Assembly (NCBI GenBank): GCA_001692895.1
Contig: KV748250.1
Span: forward strand, 311,475-375,474
From: Cenococcum geophilum 1.58
Lineage: Eukaryota > Ascomycota > Dothideomycetes > Gloniales > Gloniaceae
Length of the DNA stretch: 64,000 nt
Reading direction: 5' to 3'
This document shows positions 1-11,691 of the stretch, one piece after another (position 1 is the first letter of the stretch; each line of letters begins with the position of its first letter). Below the pieces are notes generated by a model. The model saw nothing but the letters and a program-made list of their open reading frames with translations. It was not told the DNA's origin and made no database searches. Both the position numbers and the translations under genes were made by a program.

Positions 1-421
1 TAAAGTCTACTCTATTTTTTTTACTAGATAAGCTATAGAAAGCTATAAATAACCTACTACCTAGTTAAAAGAATAAGTCTCTACTACTAATCTAAGTTAA
101 TAGCAATAATAAATAGGAAGTTAATAAAATACTAGCCTATAAGCTAGTACGAGGAACGCTAAAATACTATATCTAATAGAAAGGTTATAATCTAGACCTA
201 ACCTAGTACCCTACCTAGAACTTTATAGGTTGCCCCTAAAAGCTTAAAAAATTCTATAACTAGTACCCTAATAAGCTAGAACCCTTAAAGTATCTAGATA
301 AGTAGATAGAGTGCTAGTATAGTAAAGAGGATAAGCTACCTATTAAATATATAGATAAGAATACTCTATAGATATAATATAGATATATAAAGCCTAAGGG
401 CAGGCTTTTTCGGAGGGGGGG
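1..421 (+). pseudogene. Chromovirus (family G2) pol 3' end with chromodomain
   Basis: This is the last part of a Ty3/Gypsy polyprotein running in from the left window edge. The first 80 bases match the integrase tail of the G2 copy at 15079-15160. Positions of roughly 120-230 match the chromodomain-like segment that copy carries at 15190-15280, with an aromatic-rich segment resembling the KW.GY...W.P pattern. A short 3' leader follows and ends in a purine tract (about 411-420, GGAGGGGGGG) that fits the polypurine tract just before an LTR. The coding part is a broken fossil with many RIP-type stops. Its 5' portion lies outside the window. The family call is firm from the match to G2 copies inside the window. 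Confidence 0.75.
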
Positions 422-648
422 TAATATTATAGCGCTAGTAGAATATAGTAGAAACCAGGTAGAATACGGTAGATTGCTATAAGTTGCTATTATATAACTA
501 GAGGATTATATATAACCTTAAGCGGTACTTCTATTCTTCCCCTTTCCTTTCTCTAGCTTTAGATTTATATTTATAGATAATCTAATTATATAGGCTTGTA
601 TATCCTTCTTACCGTACTTATACCTTAATTAACTAAGTCGCTAATATA
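422..648 (+). repeat. 3' LTR of the G2 element
   Basis: The sequence directly after the polypurine tract matches, in reverse complement, the LTR at 17280-17524. The shared blocks are the CTAGTAGAATATAGTAGAA-type start, a pyrimidine-rich middle and a TTAATTAACTAAGTCGCTAATA end. The end position is approximate because the flanking base pairs are shared with minus-strand G2 integrase sequence. That means this plus-strand G2 copy lies inside a minus-strand G2 copy that reappears at 8632. Element A was inserted just beside this junction. Confidence 0.65.
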
Positions 649-657
649 TAGGGTAGA

Positions 658-1073
658 TATTACGGACGCTATAAGTATTATATTATAACTACTTAGAGAA
701 GAGTTAAAAGCGGCCCGTTAAATAATAGATGTATAGTCTAGGATAAAACTAGTGGAGCCATATAACGAGGAATAGTAGCCGAGGTTATATAACAATAATT
801 ATGGTAATTAGAGGGATTATAATAATCAAGGTGTAATTATTGGGATCACCGCATACCTTATGTATAAGGAGGATTTCTTAGGCGTACGGAAGTGTATTTA
901 AAGGATTACAGTCCCTACCCGGATAGTTCTCTCCTTATAGTAAATCTTAGAATATAATTAGAGTTAATCTATTAGGCAACCACTCTACCAGTTATTATTA
1001 ATTATTTATCTATACCTATATACCTAGCCTATTAACAAGCCCACTATAGTATTTCCTATAAGGTTCCGTTATA
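658..1073 (+). repeat. Element A 5' LTR
   Basis: A 416-bp terminal repeat with the family start TGTTACGGACGC (here TATTACGG) and end GGTTCCGTTACA (here GGTTCCGTTATA). It is the same length as its 3' partner. Its variable middle differs from the middles of B and C, which marks A as a separate subfamily. Confidence 0.92.
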
Positions 1074-1115
1074 TATTTACTACTATAGTTACGGTAGAAG
1101 AAATAAGTTAATAAT

Positions 1116-4100
1116 ATGCCACCCAAAGCATCGGTTACTATGGCTTTAACGGCGGCTACAACCTCGTAAGGAGACATAAGCATAGGAAGCGATAATTCTC
1201 AAACGGTTATTATAGCGCAGTTTAGGTAGTATATTAAGGAAACTAATAACAACTAGGCGGCACTTATAGAATAGCTTAACGATATAAAGAAAGAAAAGCT
1301 AAAGATGCTAGTAATAGAAAGGTTTTTAGGAGAGAAATATAAGCTTAAAGGGTTCCTTACGCAGATAAAAATAAAGATCTTATATAAAGGAAGCAAGCTC
1401 AGTATAGTAAGTAATTAGGTAGCTTACGTAGAATTATTCCTAACGGGTAGGGCATTAAAGTAGTTTAAACCTTATCTTACGGAGGTATAGGCTAACAGAC
1501 TAGCAACTACTAACTTAGAAGCGCGGTATATGTTCTTAAGCTAAAAAGGATTTATGGATAAACTTACGCAGATATACGGAGACCCGGAATTAGTGGTAAT
1601 AGCTAAAGGAAAATTGTATCAGCTTATGTAGAAGGGATTAGTAATGGACTATATAACGTAGTTCTAAACACTAGCAGCACAGACTAAGTAGAACTAGGGG
1701 GCGTTAATAGCTTAGTATAGACGGGGATTAAAGACCAAGGTTTAAACAACTATAATACTAATAGATAATCCAGACAATATAATAGAATTAATTAAATAAG
1801 TAATTAAGGTTAATAATTAATTATACTAAAGTAAGAGGAGAACGCTAGTAGGACCAATATATATTAGAAAGATATAATAGGTATCTAAACTATAGTATGG
1901 CGTAGAGCTAATAGACCTTAGTAGAATGCGAGAGTTAAAAAAGAAAATAAGGGAACCTAGAGGGTAAGGATTAAGTAATTAAAGACTTAAGGAGTAAAGG
2001 CCAAACTAGGGATCTTAGCAGCAGAAAACATTTAGGCGAACTCTATAGCAAGACAAGTGGTATAAGGAAGGAGCTTATATAAATTGCGGAAAATAAGGGT
2101 ATTATGCTAGAAACTATAAAGATGGTTAGAGATACTATATAGTAAAAGGAACTTAAATAGTAGGACACGATTATATTAAAAGGGATAATAACGTACTATA
2201 AGGAACAAAGAGTTGTTTAATTGGGAGTTTCGCGTTTTATTATAACAACGCATGTCTAGTTTATAAAGACGCTAAGTACGGCGTAAGCTATTAGCTATAA
2301 GAGCCTAAGTTAAAAGGACTCTAGGGCACCTAAGAGTTAGATAAAGAATAGGATTAACTCTATAAATTAGAAAAAGATAAGGACGGCACAGCTAGCTAGT
2401 AGTTAGCGGAGAGGTTTCTCGCGCACTAATTCCACCAAGCGGCAGGATCTAAGGATTAAAATAATTAGACTATTAGCAGCGACAATAAGGTAATAAAGGC
2501 AGCTTACTGGGAGCATATAGACCTTAAGGACGCAATAACTAAAGTAGAGGTTAAATTAGCAATAGAGACTAAGACAATAATAGGGATCGAGACTTCATTA
2601 GATATGTCGTCTATTGCTTTATAAGATGGGAGAAGAGGAATATTTAAAGACAAACTACGTAGATAATTATTTAATATTGCGACCTTACCACTTAATAAAG
2701 GCAAAAGGCTATAGGCTTAAGATTTTTAAGATAAGATAAGAGAAGATCTAAGATCTTAAAATAAGATAAGGATAGCTTAAGGACCTATAACGGACGAAAA
2801 CCAATAGTTAAGAGTAGTAGCTTAGTTTAAAAGTATATAAATAAGCTTGGGATAAGAGTTCCTAGATACCTAAGATTCTTAAAACGAGATAAGGAAGGTT
2901 TAAGATTCTGAAGAAGGGATAAGAATAAGAGCTATTTATCTACTAAGTAGAGAATGGGCTTAAGACCCTATAGATGGGATGAGTGTAATAGAAAAGCATA
3001 CAGTGTATAAATAAGTAAGGTTTATTGGCACGGAATAAGACTTAAAAAGAGAGTTCTAAAGAAAAAGGAGTAATTATAAATTAGGAGAGCGAATTAGAAC
3101 TCCTATAATAGGTGATTAAGAGAATTAGCCTATGGGTTAAATGGTAAACGCCGGAATTACTAAGTTTAAAGATTAAGAAGATCCTAATACCAGACGCAAA
3201 CTAGGAGAAGACTAGATAGGATTTAAGAATTAAGTTAAGGCGTAGTAACAATAGAACGGTTACCCAGAACTAAGATTACTGAGTAAACTATATATACCTA
3301 TAAGAAGGGTAATAAATAGGCCTAAGATAGGCATACTAAGAGCTAAATAGCTAGATAAACTAGAATAGGAAGAGGATCTAGGGATTCTAACTAGATTTAA
3401 AGAACGATATACTAAAGGCTGTTATAACGTAGCAATGGCTAGATACTTCCTTATAAATAAACCGTATACGCTAAGTTAGCTATACTAAAAGTGGTATAGG
3501 TAGAGACACAGCGACGATTAGGAAGAATTTTATATATAGCTGGACGAGAAGGTAGTCTAAGACTAAGCAATTATAGAGAAATGTATAAGTTATATAAGAG
3601 GGGCCTTAATAATAATATTAAGAGACCTAGAAGGTAGATTAAAGGACTGGAGACGCAATAGACAAATCTTAGTGCCTGTAAACGAGAAACTAACGTTCTA
3701 ATTACTAAAGTAGAGGTTTAAACTCGAAGTAGACAATAAGCCAAGAGTTAACCTAAAGAATTTAGCATATTATATATTGGTATAGATCGCATATATAGAT
3801 AACCAGTATAAAATGCATAAAGCACTAAAGATAAAAAATAAGAAATATCCTATATAAATAGATTAGGCGCTAGAAGAGCGTAAATATAGGAATGCCAAGT
3901 ATATATATATAGATGGCATCTAGCTAAAAAAACAAGAGTTAAATGAGTTAATATTGTAACTAGGAAAGTTTTTAACAGAAGAATGCCTAGAGGGACGATA
4001 GTAGTGGGAATACCTAGAGAATACTTATCTATAGCACGTTAAAGACAAGAAATAAACTAGGTATTGGCTATAAAGGGAGCTAAGTATAATAGAATTAAGC

Positions 4101-7100
4101 TAGTAGTTAGGAAAAGGGGAGGCCCATAGGACTAGAGGGAGCTAGTAGTAGAGCCTTAGACCCTTAAAGGACTATATAGACGACACTTAAATTTACGTAT
4201 TAAATAGCAAGATTAGCAGTTTAAAGCACTAATAGATAGTAGAGTAACGCAAAACTATATATTACTAGCAATAGTAAAAAGGATAGGATTACCACACGGA
4301 CAGAAACGGAATCCATATCTATTAGTAATAATTTTAGGAGATTTAATAGCCTATAGAGAAGGCATTATTAACCTTAAAACAGGACCTATTTAAATAACCA
4401 TTAAGGGGAGACAGATTAAAATATTATTTAATATCCTACTATTAGGACGGGATAAGGTAGTTCTAGGAATGCCTTAGTTATAGGAATATAATCTAAAGAT
4501 CAATTAGGTTATAGGTCAGGTTAATATTAGGGATACTTAATAATAAACGCGATAATAAGCTAAGTTAGTATAGTACTAAGCCGGAACGGCATATAAAGAG
4601 ACTAGGGAAGACCTAAGTCACGTACTAAAGAGATACCACAAGTACGGCAAAAAGTTATAGTTACTAGAAAGTGAGAAACTATTAGAATATGCAGTATAGG
4701 ACTATAAGATAGAGTTAGAACTAGGAACGAGTTTAAGGTTCTTTCTAACCTATAAGCTTACTAAAATAGAGTTAGTAGCACTTAAAGAGTTTATCTAGGA
4801 GAACTTACGCAAGGGATATATTAGACCATCGCAGTTATTAGCAGGTTATCCAGTATTGTTTATACCTAAGAAAAACGGAAAACTTAGGATATGTATTAAC
4901 TACAGGCAGTTAAATAGCATTACTAAGAAGGATAGATATTCTTTACCCTTAATAAGCGAAATCCAAGATAGGATAGGTAACGCTTAAATCTTCACGAAGA
5001 TAGATCTAAGATGGGTATACTATTAGATTAGGATTAAGGAAGGCAATAAATAGAAAGTAGCCTTTAGGTTAAAGGAAGGACTATATAAACTATTAGTTAT
5101 ATAATTTGGACTTACGAACGTACTAGCAACGTTCTAAAAGCGAATTAATAGTGTGTTAGGAAAATACCTAGATAAATTTGTTATAGTATACCTTAATAAC
5201 ATTATTATCTACTTAATAAGTAAGGAAGAATATAGGGAATACGTTAAATAGGTCTTAAGGAGACTACAAGAGGAGTAAATGCTAGTAGTAATTAAGAAAT
5301 ACAAGTTCTTTATAAGAAAGACCAATTTTATTAGATTTATTATTAAACTAGAATGTATTAGCATAGACCTAAAGAAAGTTAAAGCTATAGTAGATTGGCA
5401 AGAACTAGAGAATATTACACAGTTAAGATTATTTCTAGGATTCTGCAATTACTATAGGAGGTTTATTATATAATAGTTAAAGAATATTAAGCTATTTATA
5501 AGGCTTATAAAGAAGGAGGAACTATAGATATAGGGTAACAAATATAGGAAGTTGTTTAAAGAACTTAAGGAGTTATTTACTAGAGAACTAATCCTTAGAA
5601 TCTATTAACCAGCGCTTAATACAATTGTGGAAATAGATGTATTAGACTTTATACTAGGAGTATACTTGCTATAGAAGCACAAGAAGATATAGCATCTAGT
5701 GGCATATTATAGTTAAAAGATAACACCACTGGAACTAAACTACAATATCTATAATAAGGAGTTATTAGGTATAGTTGCAGCACTTAAGGAATAGAGAGTA
5801 TTCTTATAAGGTATAGAGAAACTATTTATAGTTAAAACGGATTATAAGAATTTAATGGGATTCCTAACGATAAAGGAACTAAACTAAAGATAAGTTAGAT
5901 GGGTAGAGATGCTTACAGAATACCATTTTAAGATTTAGTATACTAAAGGTAGTAATAATACAAGAGCCGACGCGCTAAGTAGAAAGGATAAATTATAGAA
6001 TAACAAGAAGCTGTTAGGGGCTTTATTACGCAAAGATGTAGATAGATTAATTAGATACAATTACCTAAAGCTTACAGCAATACACGTAGCACCAGTGTTA
6101 GACTAGGAGGCCCGAATTTAAGAAGTATAACTTAAAGATCTAGACTTAGAGCAATACGAGTAAAGGGAGGCTACGTATATACCAAAGGGTATCGCAGAGG
6201 AGTTTATACAGGAGTTTTATAAGGGAGTGACTTAAGGACATAATAGGGCACAGGGCCTAGTATTAAGACTCTAGGAGGAGTACATTATTTAAGGAATCTG
6301 GGGCATAGCACGGAAAGTTACTAAGGAGTGTCTAGATTGCTAAAGGAATAAACCGATAAGGTATAAGCCGTATAGGGGGCTATAACCTGTTAAGATACTA
6401 GAACGACCCTAGGAGGTTATATTATAGGACTTTATTATAAAGTTGCTAAAGTTAAGAGATCCTATTACCGGATAAGATTATAACGCGATCTTAGTGATAG
6501 TAGATAAGCTTATAAAGTGGGGATACTTTATAGCATATATAGAAGAGATATTAGCAGAAGATGTAGCTAGAATCTATATTAAGGAAGTATTTATAAGATA
6601 CGGAGTACTAGATAAAATTATATTAGATAGAGACCTAAGATTTATAGCAGTATTCTAGGAGGTATTTTTAGCGGAATAAGGGGTTAGAGCAGCAACTTTT
6701 ACCATATATTATCCGCAGACAGACGGATAAATAGAAAGACTAAACTAGACGCTAGAGCAGTATCTAAGGCATTATATTAATTATACATAAAATAATTGGG
6801 TATCGCTATTACTAGTTATATAGTTTGTATATAATACGACACCATAAGAAGGAATGGGTACGTTACTATTTAAGGCGAATTACGGTTATAAACTAAGAAT
6901 ATTGTTATCGCCACAATAAGTAAAAAAGACTAGTATTATAGCTAGAGAGAGGGTAGAAATATTAATAGATCTATATAAGCACCTTATAAAAATAGTTAAA
7001 CTAGTATAAAATAAAATAAAGAGGTACTATAACGCTAAAAGATCTAGAGGACTAGATCTTAAGGAGGGAGATAAAGTATAGCTTATACATAAAAATTTTA

Positions 7101-7500
7101 AAAGTAGACGACTAAGTAAGAAGTTAGACTACGTTAGGCTAGGACCATTTAAAATTACAGTAAAGATTTTAGAAGTTATATATAGACTTAACTTACCAGC
7201 AAAGATGAAAATTTACCTAGTACAGCATATTTTAATACTTAAACCAGCACGCGGAGATATTAAACTACTAGTCTATAAAGCAGACACGTATAGAGGGCAA
7301 GAAGAAGATAAATAGTAAGTTTTAAAGATCGTTAGTTATAAGGACGTTAATAATAAAATATAGTATAAAGTAAAGTAGATAGGCTATAATAAGACTACCT
7401 AGGAACTACTAGATAACTTAAAGAATACTATAGGAAAGGTATAGGAGTATTAGAAGAGATTAGGTTAGGCAATATTAAAAAATAGGGATCGCTAGGGAAA
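1116..7500 (+). pseudogene. Element A gag-pol (fossil)
   Basis: The frame starts at an ATG 43 bp past the 5' LTR, at the same place as in B and C. Parts in order are: gag (1116-2060); a CCHC-like zinc knuckle (about 2080-2130); a long segment of unknown role (2130-4190); an aspartic protease with a D-S-G-like site (about 4230); reverse transcriptase (4830-5470) with a YxDD-type core near 5190-5215; RNase H (5590-5990); integrase with an H2C2 region and catalytic core (6230-6990); and a chromodomain (7290-7450). Known Ty3/Gypsy biology assigns particle formation, cDNA synthesis and insertion to these parts. Broken by many RIP-type changes and not expressed as such. Confidence 0.88.
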
Positions 7501-7559
7501 AGTTACCTAAGGGGAACTTAGGAGGATAAGGGACTCCTAAATTACTTAGAGTTGTTTCC

Positions 7560-8160
7560 TTCTTAGATGGAGGACCAGTCCTCGTATTACCTAGCTCCTA
7601 TAGACCTTGTTCTATAAGTTTCCACTCCTTAGAATACACCTTCTTACATACCTTCTTAAGACGTTAAAGACGAGCAAAGGTAGTCTATTAAGACTTAAAC
7701 GCGCGGCATTAGGACTTTAGAGCCCGAGCTATCTCTTTAGACGAACGACGCAGTTTATCGCAAGCGGCGGCAAGCGCACTCTCGAGTTTTTCTGCCTTAG
7801 ATTAAACACGAGACCCTAAGATAGATTAATTAGGGAACTTAGCGGCTCTTTAGGATAATTAAGCGCGCACATTCGCTATTAGGAATCGCACGCACATTAT
7901 AGGACAATCGACGATTTACCTTAGTACATTCCGAACACAATAAGGGTTACTTAGCTAAGGGATTTTCCAACGCTACGCAAACTAACCCCTTATGGTCGCA
8001 ACGAGAATAGGAACGTATAATAATGCCAGACAATAGAATTCGAGCAGCAGTACGGGCTTAAGATTTAGAAGACAATAGTTTGGAAACCTTAAAAGGTATA
8101 ATAAGTAATAAAGAAAGAGATTAGAATAATTTAGAGGACATTACACCTCTATTAAGCAGC
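7560..8160 (-). pseudogene. Antisense frame in the 3' region of element A
   Basis: The minus strand between pol and the 3' LTR keeps protein-like character that lines up with the same place in B (27650-28200) and C (58270-58870). Reading on the minus strand there is a segment with spaced cysteines (about 7860-8020, including the short motif CSECTK) and then a charged, helix-prone segment. No known domain is recognised. Paired cysteines suggest metal binding, but that is inference. It does not overlap pol, so its conservation is not a by-product of pol coding. It is broken in this copy. Confidence 0.5.
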
Positions 8161-8210
8161 TTGGAGATACTAAGGATCTTTAAGGACGAAGCTAAAGAGG
8201 AGGGAGATAG

Positions 8211-8626
8211 TGTTACGGACGCTATAAGTATTATATTACAACTACTTAGAGAAGAGTTAGAAGCGGCCCGTTAGATAATAGATATACGGTCTAGGATAGA
8301 ACTAGTGGAGTTATATAACGAGGAATGGTAGCTAAGGTTATATAATAATAATTATAGTAATTAGAGGGATTATAATAATCAAGGTATAATTATTAGGATT
8401 ACCGCGTACCTTACGTACAAGGAGGATTTCTTAGGCATACGGAAGTGTATTTAAAGGATTACAGTCCCTATCCAAATAGTTCTCTCCTTATAGTAAATCT
8501 TAGAATATAATTAGAGTTAATCTGTTAGGCAACCACTCCACCAGTTATTATTAATTGTTTATCTATACCTACATACCTAGCCCATTAACGAGCCTACCGT
8601 AGTATTTCCTACAAGGTTCCGTTATA
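8211..8626 (+). repeat. Element A 3' LTR
   Basis: A 416-bp copy starting TGTTACGGAC and ending GTTCCGTTATA, followed at once by the GTAGA target duplication. The bases before it are purine rich (GAGGAGGGAGATAG), fitting a polypurine tract. Confidence 0.92.
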
Positions 8627-8631
8627 GTAGA

Positions 8632-10779
8632 GTAGCCTAAGTATAGTCTATTAGAGGCAGTAGTTTAGCCTAATTATCCTAAAAGCAGTTAATAAACGGT
8701 TAGAGTCTCTAGTCTAAATACTAATTTATAATCTCTATTTAGCTATCTATTTAGGGGTAGTATACTATAGAGAGCTTTAGCCTAATACCTAAGATCTAGG
8801 TAAACTTACTCTAAAAGGCTAATATAAACTATAGCCTATAATTAGATATAATAGTATCTAGTAGTTTATAAATTTAGTAGATATAGTAGATATATAGTTA
8901 GGCCGCCTCTTTAGTATTAATATTCTTATAATAAGGGATTAAGAATAGACGCTTACTAAAGCGGTTAACTATAACTATAGCTATATTATATCTATTATAG
9001 TCTATAGGTAGCTTATAGAAGTCTATAAAGATATACTACTAGGGGCGTTCTAGTATTAGGAGTAGTTTTAATAGTTCTAGGGTCTTATCTTATAGAATTA
9101 TAGACCTATAGTAGTTATTATAGTTTTATATATAGTAATTAATATTTATAAATATTTTAGGCTAGTAGTAATAGTTACTAATAATTATATGGGTCTTATT
9201 TTTCCTAGGGTAGGCCGTAGATTTTTAAGTATACGCTTTAGTAATAAGCCGAGTCCGTAAGTTCTATTCTTTAGCTACTACTAGCCGTTCCTTATACTTT
9301 AGTAGTCCGTTTTTAAAGGACTATAGGCTAGTAATACCCTTTACCTTTTTACGGTACTCTTATAATAAAGGGGCTATACGGTTTACCTATAGTAGTTTAT
9401 TAATAAGGTTAAGTTCTATAGGGTTAATAAGATATATCTTAGTATTTAAAGGGATTATAATTAGTTCTACCTATACCTAGAGGTTAAGGTACTCTAGTTA
9501 TAATAGGGTCTAGGTTTATAATATAATCTTTATAGCCGTCTAGTTATCTAGGTCCTATTTACGCCTTATAAGGGTATCTATATAGTTTATAGCGCCTAGT
9601 TTATATATAATTAAGAAGTTAAACTAAGATAGGATATCTGTTTAGCGTACCTATTAGGCTATAAGGCCCTTTATTATTATAAAGTATTTTAGGGCTTTAT
9701 AGTCTAATACTACCTAGATAGGTTTAGGAGTCCCCTCTAGCTATATACGCTAGTACTAAAAGCTAGAAATAATAGCTAATATTTCTTTATTATAGATATA
9801 GTACTTTAGCTTAGTATTTATTATAGTTTTTAAGTAGTATATAATAGGGTACTATTCTTTATCTATCTACTTTATAAATAAACGCTAGCTATAATACTAT
9901 CTAAGGTATTAGTTTCTAGTATTAAGGGCTATTCTAGATTAAAATAGGCGAGTAAGGGAGTAGAGACTAGTTATTTCTTAAGCTTATTAAAGGCCTACCT
10001 ATATATAGTATTAAAGTAAAAAGGGCTAATCCTTTTAGGTAAGGCGGCTAAGGGGCTAAATAATTTTACTATAGTTCTTAATAAAGTATTAGTAGAAGTT
10101 ATAGAAGCCTAAAAATAACTATATCCCTTTTATAGTCCTTAAGGGTACCTACTAGTTAATTATAGCCGTTTCCTTAGTGTCTACCTTAATTCTATCTATA
10201 CTAATAATAAACCCTAGGTACTTTATATACTTAATACTAAATTTTAATTTCCTAATATTAGCCTAGAGGCTAGCCTTATAGAGCTATTATAGGACCTTAT
10301 AGATATACTCCTTATATTCTAACTTATTCTTAGAGTAAATTATAATATTATTTAGGTAGGCTATATAAAAGTTATTAAGGTAGTTAAAAAGTATATTATT
10401 TATATATCGCTAGTATATAGCTAGTCTATTAGTTAGTCTAAAAGGAAGTACTTTATATTTATATAATCTATAATAGGTTTAAAATATAGTAAGATCTATA
10501 GATCTAAAGTCTATCCTAATTTAGTAAAAGGCCTAATAGATATTAAGCTTTATAAAAACCTTAGCCCTACTTATTTAGGCTAGTATCTTATTAAGTAGAG
10601 GTAGTAGGTAGTAGTCCTTATAGGTTATATTATTTAACTTATAGTAGTTAATATAAAAATAAAGTCCTTTATTTAGCTTTTTTATAAAGAGAATTAATAA
10701 GGTAAAAGGGACTTAACTACTAGGCTTAATAAAGCCCTTATCTAGGTTATTAATAAGATACTACTTTATAGTCTATAAT
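8632..10779 (-). pseudogene. G2 pol: integrase, RNase H and RT part (fossil)
   Basis: On the minus strand the integrase core lies at about 8632-9350. It includes a recognisable V.V.RFSKR-type core segment near 8950-9000 that is also present in the plus-strand copy at 13880-13930. The RNase H and connection region lies at about 9590-10000, and reverse transcriptase at about 10150-10779 with a YxNN/YxDD-type core near 10350-10380. This gene order identifies Ty3/Gypsy. The RT is cut by the mini-LTR element and resumes at 11692. Broken many times. Confidence 0.8.
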
Positions 10780-10937
10780 TATTACGGCACTATTATAGAC
10801 CCTAATTAGGGGCTTAACTAGGGGCTTAGCACTATATATATAGATATATCCTTTTCTTACCCTTTTTCTAATCCTTATCTTAGAATTCTTATTTACTAGC
10901 TACTAATAGATTCTATTCTTTTAACTAAGCCTTTATA
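10780..10937 (+). repeat. TRIM 5' LTR
   Basis: A 158-bp repeat starting TATTACGGCAC, close to the TGTTACGG start of the larger family, and ending CCTTTATA. It pairs with 11529-11686. Confidence 0.85.
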
Positions 10938-11528
10938 TTGTTCTAAGACTAACCTTAATTCTACCTTATAATAAGCGCGCTAAGGCTTACTAGGGCAAGT
11001 TAGTTAGTAATATATTAGCTATAACCTAGAAGAACTAACCCGGCTAACTAACCTAACTAACTAACCCTTTTTAACTAATACTAGCTATATAAGCTATAAA
11101 GAATAACCTTAGCTAAGACTAGGCTATAAGCCGTAATAAATAACCTTAATTAATACTAAGCTATATAAGCTTTAATAAATAAAAGGACCTAACGCTAGTA
11201 CTATACTACTATAAACTAGATAATAATAGTACTAATACGCCTACTATTATAACTAGATAATAATTATATTAATACGCCTACGATTTACTAACTAACTAAT
11301 AGACGAGCTTTATATTTAACTACTATTACTACCTAATACTAGTACCGTTCTACTACTTAAATAAACTAACTTCTACTACTCTACCTACAGCTATCTAATT
11401 AACCCTTACTACTCTACCTATAGTAATAATTTAGAATAGATCTAATACTAGGAAGGATAATATAGGCTTTCTTAATAGGGAGGACAACTATAAAGCCTAA
11501 GGGCAGGCTTTACTAAATGGGGGGATAG

Positions 11529-11686
11529 TATTATAGCACTATTATAGACCCTAGTTAGGGGCTTAACTAGGGGCTTAGCACTATATATATAGACATATCC
11601 TTTCCTTAACCTTCTTCTAGTCCTTATTTTAGAATTCTTGTTTACTAGCTACTAATAGATTCTATTCTTTTAACTAAGCCTTTATA
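11529..11686 (+). repeat. TRIM 3' LTR
   Basis: A 158-bp partner of 10780-10937. The differences seen are mostly transitions. The ATAAT duplication follows directly. Confidence 0.85.
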
Positions 11687-11691
11687 ATAAT

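Larger units (their letters stand above)
658..8626 (+). mobile_element. Element A: full-length Ty3/Gypsy chromovirus, broken
   Basis: A structurally complete LTR retrotransposon of 7969 bp. It has two 416-bp LTRs (658-1073 and 8211-8626) and a perfect 5-bp target duplication GTAGA at 653-657 and 8627-8631. Inside lie gag with a zinc knuckle, protease, reverse transcriptase, RNase H, integrase and a C-terminal chromodomain. The IN-after-RT order and the chromodomain place it among Ty3/Gypsy chromoviruses. An antisense frame sits between pol and the 3' LTR. The two LTRs differ at very roughly 35-40 of 416 positions, all seemingly transitions, so divergence reflects RIP more than time and age cannot be dated from it. 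Coding parts are broken many dozens of times. It landed at the border between two nested G2 elements. Confidence 0.93.
10780..11686 (+). mobile_element. TRIM-like miniature LTR element
   Basis: A compact 907-bp unit with two direct repeats of 158 bp (10780-10937 and 11529-11686) that are about 93 percent alike by eye. They are flanked by a perfect 5-bp duplication ATAAT at 10775-10779 and 11687-11691. A G-run (about 11519-11524) just before the second repeat fits a polypurine tract, and the bases before it (AAAGCCTAAGGGCAGGC) match the 3' leader of the G2 element at 386-402. The internal 590 bp has no room for pol and includes a roughly 52-bp tandem duplication near 11205-11285. Terminal repeats this short with no coding capacity fit the TRIM class, non-autonomous and probably mobilised by a G2-like chromovirus. 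It sits inside the RT of the minus-strand G2 copy. Confidence 0.85.

Noticed and set aside
2504-2704. Minus-strand open frame of 66 codons in element A, with a similar one at 53260-53460 in element C
   Set aside because: Both lie inside the plus-strand gag-pol of the same family. Their similarity follows from the plus-strand conservation, and no independent signal is seen.
5209-5473. Overlapping open frames on both strands in the RT of element A
   Set aside because: The plus-strand piece is a surviving bit of reverse transcriptase already covered by the element entry; the minus-strand one is its shadow.
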